The notes under the pieces are model-generated. The model saw only the letters and a list, made by a program, of their open reading frames with translations. It had not been told where the DNA came from and ran no database searches. Shown piece after piece: positions 1-13,100 of a stretch of DNA of 64,000 nt. Source of the DNA: Phlyctochytrium arcticum. Its lineage: Eukaryota > Chytridiomycota > Chytridiomycetes > Chytridiales > Chytridiaceae. Location: NCBI GenBank assembly GCA_025602905.1, contig JAHLKI010000002.1:620001-684000 (forward strand), in the 5' to 3' direction. Numbering within the stretch: position 1 is the stretch's first letter; every line of letters starts with the position of its first letter. A program made the translations under genes and the position numbers.

Positions 1-337
1 TTCAATGGAAGCATCGATTTTGCAAATTAAGAAGTTGTGATCCTTCCTGGATTAACAACCTCTTTCCAATTTCTTTGTCCACATATCTCCAGGCTCCAGC
101 GCCAACTTTCAATTGAAACGTGTAGACATACGCCCAACTACCGCAAAGAATGTGTGGTCCTCCAAACGCTCCTTGTCCTACTTAAACCACTTGCATTGCT
201 TGTAACCTGTGCCATACTGGATAAGTGTGTAGCAAATAAGGATTGTAGTGTAAAGTATTGGGTTTTGTCTATACGCTACTGGCAAATTTGGGAGAATCTT
301 ACGGCTGGGGCAAAAATTAGCATGACGCTCGCCGTTT

Positions 338-373
338 GCACTTCTTGTTCCTGAATTAGAGAAGGGACTCTAG
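338..373 (+). pseudogene. Decayed 3' terminal exon of a second DNAJC11 copy
   Basis: The last 12 codons of this frame read A-L-L-V-P-E-L-E-K-G-L-stop. The genuine DNAJC11 gene at 53.9-56.3 kb ends [15 protein letters not shown]. In the genuine gene a canonical AG acceptor precedes this terminal exon. Here the matching position reads ccgtttg, so the acceptor AG is gone, and the upstream frame meets a stop. I found no convincing upstream DNAJC11 exons in 1-337, only a weak resemblance around 270-300. I read it as the remnant of a duplicated gene. An alternative is that a diverged but functional copy lies mostly left of the window. Confidence 0.6.
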
Positions 374-557
374 TCGATATTCCACTTGAATCTGCATCTA
401 CCGTCCTGTCAGTTTGATACCCACTTTCACATTTATCCATGTTTACATTCGTCCTTTTTGCTACCGCAATTTTCAACATACTGGATCATTTCAATCATGA
501 TATGTTACTGAGATCTGAGCCTGCAAACTCGCATTTGCCCACCTCGATCCATGGGTT
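338..557 (+). repeat. Copy A of an inverted segmental duplication
   Basis: This stretch aligns with the reverse complement of 53729-53974. It covers the DNAJC11 stop codon, its 3' flank and roughly 180 bp of non-coding DNA. Shared blocks include gggactctagtcga, tttgatacccact, atgtttacattcgtcc, catcatttcaatcat (one mismatch) and cacctcgatccatgg. Copy A lacks roughly 20 bp present in copy B just before the last block. The remaining bases 1-337 and 558-740 hold nothing I can assign. Confidence 0.8.
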
Positions 558-740
558 TCCCCCGGAGACCTTCGGCTTTACCACGGTTCTTGTCGCGCGC
601 GTCGCTGACGAGATCGGATTCAGATGCGCGCGCGTTATTATCCAGCAGCTTTCGCAGAGGCAAAAGCTTGATAAACAATAGATTCGGCTCAAGTTACTTT
701 TTAAAACCATCATTCTTCAGGTCCTTTATTATTGACAGCA

Positions 741-3700
741 ATGTGGCGGGGCGCTGGCACGCTTCGCCTCGTCGTTGGATATACGTTACGCGAAACATCG
801 AAAAGGAAGCGGTCGTTCTCGATTGGACTTTTAACTGTACTCTTGACGGTTGCGTTTTTGAGGTAGGTAAAGCACCAGTCACCATGTACTTGTGCATTCA
901 TTCACCGCAATTGTCCAGTTTGATTCAGAATATTGTCGATCGGGCATCCATCCTCTTTTTGAAGTTTTCCGAAGATTCGGTGGGTTTTAACTCAATCTTC
1001 AAGAAAGCGTATCTCATACCAGATCTATCAAGGCGGGTCAATGGGATCTGGTTTGTCTTCAAGACACAACTTCTCGTACGAAGTCACCAACTGACAGTAT
1101 CGCTCCGTTAGTTGCTAACTCCGTCAATACGGAGTAGTTCCTCGGCCACGGTATTTCTAAATTACACGTCCATCAATGCATCACTTGCCCCGGCAACGAT
1201 GGTGGAAGGAGGCGCCCCACGCTGGATTCTGCCTGCACTAATCAGCAAACAAAATGCATCTCAAAACCCGATATACGTAATGATCTTTGATCGGCAATTG
1301 GAAATTGCAAGTTATATCCCAAAAGATCTGACATAGATATCGGTCTAAAATTTGGGTTGCTAGGATGTAGGATTAGCGCCTGCCTGGCCTTATCGGGATT
1401 TAGCGGACGGGGAGATTTCGGTGACAGATACCTTGTTGCAGAAGATGAAAGTCCGACCAAATGTTGGGGATAAAGTGACTCTTACTATATCGCTATCAGA
1501 CGTCTTAGAGGTGTGTGATCTCTTGTCATGCGGCAGGACAAGTCCTTGACGGTGCGCAGTCAGTTCTTACGAGTAGCAGTACGAATGCGAACGAAACGTC
1601 CTCAAACACCACAAGTACCACCAACACCAATCCCTTGGCAAATTTGGTTCCAGAGAATGGGTTTACTCTGAGTAACACCACCGTGCTCCTGCTGCCAACG
1701 GCTTCTCAGAACTTGATATCCCAGAACTTCCCCAAGGGTAGCTTCATGAACGTATACAAGCTTCCTCACCTGTTATGAAACTGAGTTTTCCTTGCACAGA
1801 CGCGAACGGCAACTATAATATCACTTCAGGTACAGCTTGGACGACCCTTCAGACCGTTTTATCTTCATTTACTCAGGAGTTTAAAGGTTAGTCTCGTACC
1901 AGTACTTAAAATAAATGACCGTACTCAACTCATTCGTAGTGGTCGACGCCATTGAATCCTCATACGGGAAATATCCAAGTGCTATTGGAAATATTGCCGT
2001 AATGAGCCTTCGCGCAGCGCAGGGAATAGTCGACGGCTACTTAAACGGGACGAGCAACGATCCCAGTGTTCAGCTTGCAAGTTTGCTACTCAACAGTAGC
2101 GGATCGGGACTCGCGAATTACACACTCGATTTGAAGGTTCAAGCCTGAGTTGCTCAACAACAATATCCCTTACTGAAGCTCATCACTACTTAGGATTACG
2201 CTATGACCGTGATTGCCGTTTTAAAGGATAGATACCGGATATACGCGCAAGCGGATAATCCCCGAAAGGCAGACATGGTACGCTTTTCTAACCAAGTGGG
2301 ATCGAATTTGGGAATGGGCGCATCTATCGACTATACTGCTGTAGTGCTTACTGCACTTGAAGCCACAAGCTTCATGCAGATCTTCTTGGGAGAGGTTCGT
2401 AAAGCGACAAAGTTTTGTTTTGCAGGACTAATTCTACGTTTGCAGGTTCTCTTCACAGTCATTGTCGTCCTCATCATCCTTGCTGTACTGCTGATCTTCT
2501 CGCTATTGCTGGCGGATGTCGAAGAAAAAACGTTCGAGTACGGAATGCTGCGCAGCTTGGGTTTGCAGCAGAACGCTCTGATCGAACTTTTGTTTTTCCA
2601 GGTATGATGAGTTATTTCAGGATTTATGAATGAAACTACAAAACTAACCACCTCATATAGTCATTCTTCTTCTCCATTCCTGGTATTCTCCTCGGTTTAG
2701 TTATCAGCTTCGTAGCTTTCTTTCCGATCGCCTATGCTATGTCTCAATTCGCCAAGATTCCCATGGATCCGTCTTTCAGTACGGCTTCGCTGATACTTGG
2801 TATTTGCGCGGGCATTATTTTACCGATTCTGGGAATGATTTTGCCAACTCAGCGCGCCTTGGGCCGCTCTCTTCGTGATGCGCTCGATGTATTTCACAGC
2901 ACCATCAATGAGGTGTCCGTTCGGGTCGAGAAGTTGGAAAAAATGGGACTCTCGTATTTTGAGATTATTGTGGCACTAGTATTGATTGTGCTGGGCTTCC
3001 TGGTGTACTACATTGTACCACTGAGCTTCGTTTTTCAAGATCTGCGGTTATTCTTCCGCATCATGACAGTAATACTGTTAGGTATGGTCAGCCACCAGAT
3101 CATCGGGTCGCAACATGGACTAATTCTCGTTATGACCTCCTACAGCTATGCTACTTGGTGCTATTCTCCTGGGTCAAGTTTTGCAAAGCTGGCTGGAAAC
3201 CCTCCTAGCGCAAGTTATTGTGGGCATGGTGCGCCCAAAGTTGCTGCACATTGTCAAGAAGAACCTCATCGCTCACCGGCGACGGAACAGCAAAACGGCA
3301 TTGATCGTTACGTTGTGCTTGGCATACATTATATTCGCGTCCACAATGTTCACGCTGCAATCAAATGCACTTGGGGAATTGATAGAGTGGCAGTATGGTG
3401 CTGATATAGTGGTGACAGCACCGAGATGGAGCGATCCTCTGCCAGAGCAGGCGTTGCGAACATTTTTCGCTCAACTGCGCGGAACTCCAGTTGAAAGTGT
3501 GGTCGAAGGATTCACCACGACTACAGTGAGTAATAAGAAAGGTCACCGCGTTTAAAATAATCAACTAAAGTCTACCAGTTCGACATTGGAACGTTCTATG
3601 GCCTGAACTGGCAAAGCATCTCCCCCGTTACCGGATTAGTCTCTCAAAGTGTGAATATCTATGGACTGGAGAGCAATTTCTTGTCGGGATCCTATCAGAA

Positions 3701-4936
3701 ATACTACATCCCTAGCCACGTGGATACATCCGTAGGGCCCATGCCGTGCTTGGACAGTGATTGTAAGAAACTAGATGTGGTGCGGGCGTTGGATTATGAG
3801 GTGGACCCTGGTAGATACGCGAGTACCTCGCCCGCTATTTCTTCAAAACTGCCCGTACCCATTGGCGTGAACAAAGCTTCTTGGAGCAACGTGCAGTATG
3901 ACTCAAACAACACGCGCCTGTATCATTCGGCCATGCCAATCATGATGTCCTCCAAGTTAGAGGCTACTAGCTACAGCGATGCGGGAAATCTCTTTGATTT
4001 GACCATAAGCTTCTCGGCTAGCAAGACATCTGGCACCACATTCTATCGATCATATATCTGCAAGCCCGTCGCGGGTTTAAACAAGATGCCGGGATTTTTG
4101 GCAGTTGGCTCGAGTGCTAGCCCAATGTTTGTATCGATGACATCGTTTCGGCGTTTCCTATCCGACATTGAACAGAATGCCTTGATAAATACTGGGATGA
4201 ACGGAACCTCTGTCCCGTTGCAGAAAATGCTGATTAAAACTGCAGCACATGCGACCGATCAACAGCTTGGCTCTTTGGCCAATGAGATCACCAACGCGGT
4301 TAACAATGACAAAATCACGGTAACTGTTACGCGGGAGCAAGTCCGGGGTACGACAGCAGCTTCCACCTATGTGATGTATTTATTTTACCTGGGTAAGTCA
4401 AATCCCAGAAAACTTTGCAAAATTCTTTCGCTTACATTATCTGCCTTTAGTTGCTATTGTGGGACTGGTGTATTGCTTCTTTGTCCTTTGGTTATCATTT
4501 ACGGCCAATATTCGAGAGAATAGTTGGGAGTTCGGAGTCTTGCGAGCAATCGGATTCACGGTAAAATCGTCTAGTCCCAGGCCTTATTCACTTGTTGTTC
4601 ACATTGCCGATTTAGGTCGCAAGCGTGCAATCCATTTACGTTTTTGAATCAATATGCATCATACTTGCATGTTGCATAATCGGAACTCTGATAGGTACAT
4701 ATCAGGCGATTCATGACAAGGTAGACATTCTAACTGTGTGCACAGGGACCCTGGTCGCTCTTGCAGTTGCGCTGCAATTTTCCTTGTTCACAAGCTTGCC
4801 ATTCAACTACACATTCCTGGTGCCATTGTACAGCGTTGTTATTTGCCTATCCTTTGTGGTGGCTGTTTCCGGGTCCTACATTCCAAGTCGGCCGTTTGCC
4901 AAGGAGAAGATTGCCTCAGTGCTAAAGGGGCGCTAA
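741..4936 (+). CDS. FtsX/MacB-like permease-domain membrane protein, two modules
   Basis: Multi-exon gene encoding a large polytopic membrane protein with two FtsX-like (MacB permease) modules. I chose ATG 741 because the first exon (741-862) gives a basic N-terminus, M-W-R-G-A-G-T, followed by a hydrophobic segment S-I-G-L-L-T-V-L-L-T-V, the usual first helix of these permeases. The second exon starts near 919 and continues with the family-like F-L-K-F-S-E. A long, Asn/Ser/Thr-rich, probably glycosylated extracytoplasmic region follows. Three or more helices come at 2440-3100, including an E-Y-G-M-L-R-S-L-G-L motif. A second basic/TM start is at about 3270-3360, another large soluble loop at 3570-4380, and terminal helices at 4450-4930 with E-F-G-V-L-R-A-I-G-F. 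The repeated E-x-G-[MV]-L-R-[AS]-[IL]-G motif is the FtsX-domain hallmark. No ATPase gene is adjacent. Eukaryotic members are poorly characterised, so substrate and membrane are unknown. Exact splice sites are inferred. Confidence 0.75.
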
Positions 4937-5150
4937 TTGACAAGAACTGAATTGTATATAGTCGTAACTTAATCTGCCACTACTGTATTCGAATTTAATG
5001 CGGAAATGAGCTTTTGTAACAGTGTTAACCTTAAGGTCCACAATCAAAATTGTTAGACCCTTGGTACTGACACGTCCAGACGCGTTCAAGCGTACGTAAG
5101 CACAGTTATGGCAAAATCCAGGTTGGTCAGAATTAAATCCCTAGAGCAGC

Positions 5151-8100
5151 ATGTTCTCATTTTTGCGACGCAAGGACTCGTCTGTTATAATAGATGATGG
5201 AATTGCTGGGGGTCTGGTCGGGGATGTTGCACATGCTTCTGTATCCAATAAAGTTTTTGCGACTACCATGAGTGGAAATACGACCGCAACCAAACCCAGC
5301 AAGGAGGCAGCAGATTTTATACGACGCTGTTTGGCGGCAACCCAGGGCATTCCAAAAAGTCAGCGACTTGACGCTATCGCTTCTTTGGAACGAGTTGACG
5401 AGCATTTCCACGTAGGTATTATATCTACTTGATTGCGGTTTGCCGTTAATCAACAATGCATAGCGGTATGCCTTTGTCAAAAGCATCCAGCGCCAGATCG
5501 ACAAGTTGATCACCCCCTTCGTCATTGAATCAGCAAGAAACCTCCAAGATGCTGACGGTGAGAATACCTACATCACAGATCTGCCCGGACTCGTTCTGAC
5601 TGATCTTGATGCCAAGGGAGCAGTGGCGACACCGTCGTTCCAAAGATTGTAGAACAGATCATGAGTTCTTCGGAATATGCATCCCTGATGCACACAGTTC
5701 TTGAACAGGCTACGGCTGGAATGGATGAGATTTTGGAACATGGGACTTCTCATTACATGCCGAATCAATCAAGACGTGGCCAGCCGATGTTTCCCGATCG
5801 ACGAGTCAGCATGGATTTCTCAACTCATAGCAATACCACCAATGAGAGTGCTTGTGGCTCTATATCCTTTTCATCGATTTTGCTTATGCATCTCTCACTT
5901 GTTTGACTTCCTTAACTCTGTTTATTTTACCTCTCACTTACCCATTCTCCCATCATTGAGGAAATTCAGTCAGCGATTATCAATTTGCAGAATAATCAAC
6001 CTGTTGAAGTTCGACTAGCGGCAATGCAGGCAAGGTCACTGGGAAGCATGCGAGAAGAGCTATTCATTAACTGTGTCGCAGACTTTGACATCATATCCGT
6101 CATCGGACCTTCTGTGCGTGGAGTTCTGGAAGGATGCAAAGGTCGCTCTTATGATCTCACTAGAGGATTCGGATGCTCGGTAAGGCGGAATTTCCGGACT
6201 CAAAGTGGCGAGACGGCAGGGAGCTGACTTGGCTGTAGTGTAGTTCAAGCTGGGTTGCGCCTCTACTCGAGAGTGTACAAAGCTGCGCAGCCTCCGATGA
6301 CCGGAGAGGTCTACTTGAGTTTGCTGGATCACCTCAGACGTGTCTTCGAAGCTGGTCACTATAACAAGCTTTCCGACGGGCTCGCGATCGATGATCCAAA
6401 GGTTCAGCTTCTTCTTAAGAAAGTGAGTGGGTCATTGTCGTCGCCCACGATCTGGAGCTAAACGGTGAAGCTGGTAGTTTCGCCTTTTCAATCAGTTTCA
6501 AAAAGAGATCACATCCTGTTGGATTCGGTATCCTGAGCTGCTGATGAAAGAAGTCATGCTGAAAACCTTCCAGTTTCTCTGTAAGCTGACTCCGACTAGT
6601 AAATTCTCTAGCCCCATCTCGTCAGTGATTGCGGCAGGCGAATCTGCCTATCTTAAACCGCTGCATTATCTAAGTATTGTGGATTCCACCGCTTCATGGT
6701 TCGAAAAATGGATGATGAGCGAATATGGACGCGCGCCAGTGATATCTGCCCTGATGCAGTGCGGGCTGCTGGTCGAATTCGCCGCTGCATTTGCTTACTT
6801 CTCCGAACGGCTGCTACAGATGAACACTTCACTTTCGAAGGTTGATGAAGTTCTGGTGATTGACGTAGAAGCATCCGAAGACCTTGATGAGCTAGCAGCT
6901 CGCAAAAAGATAGGCAGTGGCGACCTTGAATACATCAACTTTTTGCATGTCCTGATGATTTTGAGCAAGCTTGCCATTTTCAAGGGCGGGCGCGGATGCT
7001 TTCCCATCAAGTTCGAATGCAATCTCCCAGTGTCAAATATGATTGCCGAGGATTTAAACGCAGACAAGGCTCACAACAGCGGGAATGTAAAATCATGGTC
7101 TTTAAGTGTACAGGGGCTGACCAGACTTATGGTCAAATTGATGTGCTATTGTGCAAAGGCCGAACTGAGCACAGCTGGAGAAGAAAACTACAAGGAGCGC
7201 GATGCTGTGGAGCACCTTAAGTTGTCAAAGTTTATATGTCGACTATTGAAGGAAATCACCATCACTGATCAAGAATTCACATCCCGACTCTTACAGGTAG
7301 GTGTAATCAATATGCTTGATCCTGCAGCGATCTTACAATTTGTAGCGAGACATACTAGCCCGGTTAATTGAACCTCTTCTCCGCCGTCTCAGTGCTAAGA
7401 AAAGCGCTACTTTTGAAAAGAACGATGTCCTGTTAGATATTGCAGAAACATTAACCAACATAGTTACGACTGAGAGCGGACGACGTTTTGTGTTGCAGAC
7501 CGAAATGCAACTTGCTGTGGAACGTCCCGACCTGCCTTTTGAAGTGAGGAAGTCATCAAACGCGCTAGATGCAGTTGTCGAGTTCATCAACATATCTGTA
7601 TCGCACGGATTATCATCTCTTCCGTCTGTAAGAGTAGTCAGTGCCTATATATTCTTTCTGCGGCAACTCTACAGGACTTGCGAAGGTTTACATATTCTAC
7701 AACGCTACGGACTTCATAATGTCCTAGCCAAGACGTTGCATGACTCGACACGGAAGTCATGCGAATCAGCTCAAGAGCTATCGATGCAGAAGGAATGGAA
7801 CGCCGCAGCAGTCGACAATTTATTGAATTTTTCGGGAACGCCAAAAGGAGTGATGCTGCTTCAATTGAGTGGATCTATGAGTGTGTGTGTATCGCATATG
7901 TTTCAAAGGTAAAATTCACATTCCTCCTGTTTCAAGGGATAGTCACTTACAAAATCAGATACGAGAAAAAGATGCAAGTCAGCCAATGCGAAAAGTTTGG
8001 TTATGGGGTTCTGGTTTCACAGATTTCATCCACAAAGCCTGGAATGGGCGCTCTCTACGCATCTGGGCTGTTAAAATCGTTTTTCTTGGATTTATGGGCC

Positions 8101-10032
8101 CTATTGGAGTCGGACAGGATGATGACGCTTTGTGTGCCGAGATCGGAACCGTCAGACGACCATGCTGGCAAAAAACTGATTGGAAACCTCCTGAAGGCTT
8201 TTGCCTCCTTTCCCGGCCTGTCTTCAATTGTGGACGCGGAATTTCAAAGTTCTGGAGGTCGTGAAACATTTGACTATCTCATGCGTGTAATTATATTACG
8301 GAAACGACCAGAAAAGTCCAATGAGACTATTCCAGACTTGTTTGAGGAATTCCACCAAGTAAGTGCAATTTACCGATGATTCTCTTACCAAACTCTGATG
8401 GGTGGTAGATTGGTCTGAAGATCCTCAAGCTCATGACATCTTCACTCGATTCGTTCATTCTGCTTCAGTGTAAATATCATTTTCAAGAGGCGTTGTTAGG
8501 TATGCAAGCGGAGAACATCATAACAAGTAAGTTTTATTGGAATTTCGTCAAAACGAATCCGATTCTAAAGGTTGTAAAGGCGGTAGACTATCAGGTATTA
8601 TTGACGAATGCTCGCTACTACGCACGTACATTTTGGTGGCCACCTATGCCGTGGGCAGCTCAACGGAACGCCGTCTACCCTCGTTACATTTGCCAGACGT
8701 CCTTACCGATCCCTTGCCGGTCTTTGTCTCGTATCCAATTCCTGATCAATACATATATCATGAAAAGAAGCCCAATGGCAAGGTTTCAAATATATGGTAC
8801 GCTCCCACTACATTTCCTTTGGTACCTGCATAAACTAATTATGCGTAAAGCTGCGATCTCCAGGAAGCAATTGCTTCAAGGGGTCATACCGGGCCTCTAT
8901 CAGTTAACTGGTTGGCCGATGTTCAGGTAAGGAGGGATCGCTTTTTTTCCAAACATAATCTAATCTTACATTTTTGACCAGTCCAAAGTTCTCGAAGTGG
9001 TGGCTTCTACAACGCAAGTCGTTGATTGGCGTCCATTTATTGATATCATGCAAACATTTGTTGTCGCCATCGGCGGTCTGCCAGCAAACGCGACTGACAA
9101 ATTCGGTTGGCAGACTATATCGCGCAAACCTTTCCCCCAAATGGATGGACCCGGGGAGAAGGTAAGACCCACCTTAATACACCGGTAATATCAACTCAAA
9201 CACTAATCAGGGTGATCTGGATCAACATTCTGCTATTGGTATTGACTTGGTCGTTCGATATGCATCACAACACTGTGCCGCTGCAGATGCTGGCATCCTC
9301 GGGGCAGACATGAAAAAGCTTTTGCAATGGGCGGACCGAAGCTTGACGAAAGGTTCACGGGCGACAAAAAATCCAGATACAAGTTTCGAGGGATTCGACT
9401 GGTTCCTGGCCACCCTCTTCTTGGGTAGCGGTGCAAGCCTGAAGAAAAGTAAAGCCTTTGCTACTTCTATCTTCCAATTTTTGCCCTCTGTTTTCTTATG
9501 GAGCAGCCGTGCTCGATTCCACCAAAAAGTCACGGAAAGCGCTTGCGATATTCCAATACATTACTCGACATGCTGCCATCTAGTGGAGTGGATAACTGAA
9601 TTGGAATTGCCTAGCGTCTTTTCTGCTTTCACCCTTAGTGGATGTACTCCAAGTCAAGTGAGTTCCTTGCGGTTGTTACGTCGTTTGGCAACTATTAAAA
9701 CACATTGGCAGATCTGTCAGCGATGGCTTCGGGAGATGTTCTGGAATGTTCTGTCCTTTCCGGAGATAGTCAACTACTTGTTATTGTGCATAACATTAGG
9801 AATCGACTACCAGATCTACTACTGCATTGCCTTTTTGCGTCACCTATCTTTGGAAATTCTGCGCGCAACAAGGGAGCAAGACTTGATCACATTTGTAAAT
9901 GAAAGACCCCAAGCTGAAGCACCATTCCTGGTCCGAAATCATTTGGATTTTATGAAGGATTTACAAAGGAAATACAGGGTTCGTATTCTTGCTGAGATGA
10001 AAGATACTGTGATACCCAAAAATGAAACTTGA
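5151..10032 (+). CDS. TBC1D32: Broad-minded/TBC1D32-like ciliary protein
   Basis: Multi-exon gene of many short introns. ATG 5151 opens M-F-S-F-L-R-R-K, with no better start nearby. The N-terminal part has the Broad-minded signature region around 5380-5530 (L-E-R-V-D-E-H-F-H followed by Y-A-F-V-K-S-I). The middle is an alpha-helical, Armadillo-like region. The C-terminus (about 9700-9870) carries the degenerate TBC-like domain typical of the family: W-L-R-E-M-F-W-N-V-L, then G-I-D-Y-Q-I-Y-Y-C-I-A-F-L. I do not see the catalytic Arg and Gln fingers of active RabGAPs, as expected for this family. In animals Bromi/TBC1D32 works with the CCRK kinase in cilium assembly and Hedgehog signalling. The stop lies 93 bp from the stop of DNAH1 on the other strand, making a tail-to-tail pair. 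The family call is from remembered motifs. The alternative is a generic TBC-fold protein. Confidence 0.72.
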
Positions 10033-10125
10033 AAATTCTCACGCGCATGCATTCTGTCTACATCGTAACATTTCCGTTCCTTCCATGCTTATCACTATGT
10101 ACATATTTAAATTACATATTTGTGT

Positions 10126-13100
10126 TTACCATCCGGAGCCTAGTGACATAACCAAGGCCACACCACGCTTTATCCAGTGTGATTGTGGCATCTCAGTTGG
10201 CATCTCAATTGAGAGCACGTAGTTGGTAGAATGTCCGGTTGTTGAAAGGGTTCCTAATTTATAAAAGAAATCAGAGATGCACTCCCGGCAGTAGCCAAAA
10301 GTTAAACCTACCAGCTCTGGTCAGTGTCTTGTACACGGGACAGTCGTATATTCCACTTTCTGGCCGCTTCCGATTAGGTTTTGGTAATAGCCAAAGAACA
10401 CTCATTTCAGTGTATAATTCTTTTGGTCGACTTTCCGCCAAGCTTCTGCGGGTAGCGTCCCATCGCGCACCCTCTAAATACAAGCCTCGAATGTAACATC
10501 CGTCGCCGGGTTTTGTATGAATGTCTTCCCATCTCATATCTACCACCTTGAAGTCGAAGCTCAAAACATCGATGGAGACGACATATTTTCGAGCGTAGTT
10601 CTGAAGCGTTCCAGTCAGGAAGGCCTGAGGGAAGAAGAAACCGCTGATCCAAAACACCACCGGTATGCCGGTATCAATCCACTGCTGAATAAATTCACAG
10701 CGGGCAATGAGATCTACCACCCAAGAAGAGAGCGACTTGAGCGACGGGTAGGCTTTCGCGGCCCAGGGAGATGGTACTTGGTTGATGAATATGCTGTTGC
10801 ACATCATATCAAGCGGCTCGGACATGACAACCAATCCCTTGAGAGCTTTCATCAGCTCCACCAATGTTGAATGGATAGTAGCTAAGAGTCTATTATAGCG
10901 GATAACTTCTTGAATTAAGACAGTTGACATCTGCTTTCGCGTTAGATTTGCAAGTAAGTTTTCAACCATGACAAACTTACCGATTCCTTGTACTCGATGG
11001 GATACTTTTTGAGAACCAAATCGAGCGAAAATGGTTTCGGGACACGTGTTTGTATTGACATTGCAGTCTCCGTAAGTTGCTCTTCACGCGACTTGGCACC
11101 GGTGCTCTTGGTTGCCTTTGGCATGAGATTCAACAAGATTTCGCAAAGCACAAAGGTTTCCTTCTGTGCGAATGTTATGTTGGCGTTGTCATGCATAGAA
11201 AAGATCTCTGTGGTTTCCTCGATGGGCAATGATCTCATGTAGTTGCGGTACGCGTTGTAGTTGTCAGCGGGTATTGAGTAATAGAGTTCACTGGCTGAAA
11301 ATTTGTACCCATCCTCTAGCACTTTTGGGTTGCAATAATCCTCAAGAATGTTCGAGATCAATCGCCGGTCCCAATCATCCGTCACCCGACCGCCGTAATT
11401 GATCTCCCCAATCGTATATTTCAGTACTTTGAAAGGAACTTGCTCATATTCCTCGAGGAACATACTCAACTGGCGCATACATATGCGCATATCTCCACTA
11501 GAAGATGTGTGAGCATACATTAAAAAGAAGCATAATCGTTGCGTCACTTACTCAGTAAACTCGTATGGGATATTGAAGCCTAGAGAGCCGAACTTTCTCC
11601 GCTCTTGAACCACAGCGTGGAAGAAAGCAGTTGAGAACAAAAGCTTCTTCCATTCCCTCGTTTTATTACACGAATTCAGATATTCTTCATTGAATGTAGC
11701 ATACGTCCGCAGGAGGTTGGCCTTGATTCCATTCGGGGGCTCCAGAGTGGTTTTAACCCCATTCTGGAGGATGCTGACTGGGAACTTAGGAGTGGGCATA
11801 GAAGTGAGCCAAATTCGACAATCCCGGTGAACTTTGTCCGGGGTCATTCCATCAATGATTCGATCCAGAGTCGGCATCCATGAAGGGGCCAGATGACAAT
11901 TCTGCAGCAAGATCCACAAACCACGCTCCATCCCCTCACGCATCAAAGCTTCGGCTCGTGGGCCTTGGCCTTGACCCAGCGACACCGAGTTGAGCTTTTT
12001 GCTAAATCTCATCTCTTCGGCAAATTTGAAAAGTGAGCTGGCAGGATCAGCACCCGGTGATAACACGAATATCAAAGGTGTAGTCGGACTCGATTCTTTA
12101 TATAGTGCGAGAAGATCAGATGTTTGCGGCTCAATGAAGCGATCGCCAAGTTGCGCAGCCACGTAATCTTGTACGGAGGAAGTGACACGATCTGGGCGTA
12201 TACATCGCAGGAATAATATCTTTTGGAAACTGCTCAGTGCGTTGTTCCAACGACCAGGAATATCAACTTTGTGTGGCTGCAAACTATCAAATATCGCTTT
12301 GAAGCCGTCGATATTTTCCGCAAAGTCCAACTCGAAGTTGCTGAAGTTTGGAAGGGAAGATAGTGCCAGGACCTGATTCCAAGTATTGGCAGACAGCCAA
12401 TCGGGGGCTGGGTTTTGCAGCTTCTTGTCGGTCCCTGTTCCTCCTGTCAAAAGGAATCGCCACTCCTCAGAATCAATTTGGTCTGCATTCATGAGAATTC
12501 GAATGATTAACAGGAACGAGAATAGAAGCTTGTGGCGCTCAAATAAGGAGCGGCACACATTGGAGAATAAGGAGAAAGTAAAGAATTCGTTGATGTTGAC
12601 AACGCGTTGATCGATATCGTCACTTTTCTCCGAGTGCGTGATCGCAGAAACGAAGAGATTCATGAACCAGTTGAGTGAATATTGATACATAGGATCAATA
12701 TTTGCCAATTCCGTAATGCAGAAAAACAATATCCTGGTACGGATAGCCACAGGGGTGTACTTGTTACGCGTTGTATCTATGTCCTTCTCCGTTTGCTCGG
12801 CTGCCGCGACCTTCCTCTGAATTTCTTCAGATGTCTCTTTTGAAGCACCCAACGTGTCGATCAACCGCTCATCATCAACCGGACTACCCTGAACAGATGA
12901 CAGGAGGTAGAGAATCTTGTCTTCGATGTCTTTGAGCTCCCTTTTCATTTGTGCACTATTCATAGTTAATTGATTTTTGGCTTCCTCCAGATCCGGGCGT
13001 TCATTAGCTACCACAATGGCCAGCAGCTGGTCTTCGAGACCAATTGCGGCAAGGGTAAAGTTCAACAAGGTCACGGTAGCACTGATCTCTGGGCTGTAAT

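Noticed and set aside
5105..5115. gttatggcaaa upstream of TBC1D32 as an X-box half-site
   Set aside because: Only one degenerate half-site with the terminal AAC missing; too weak to claim.
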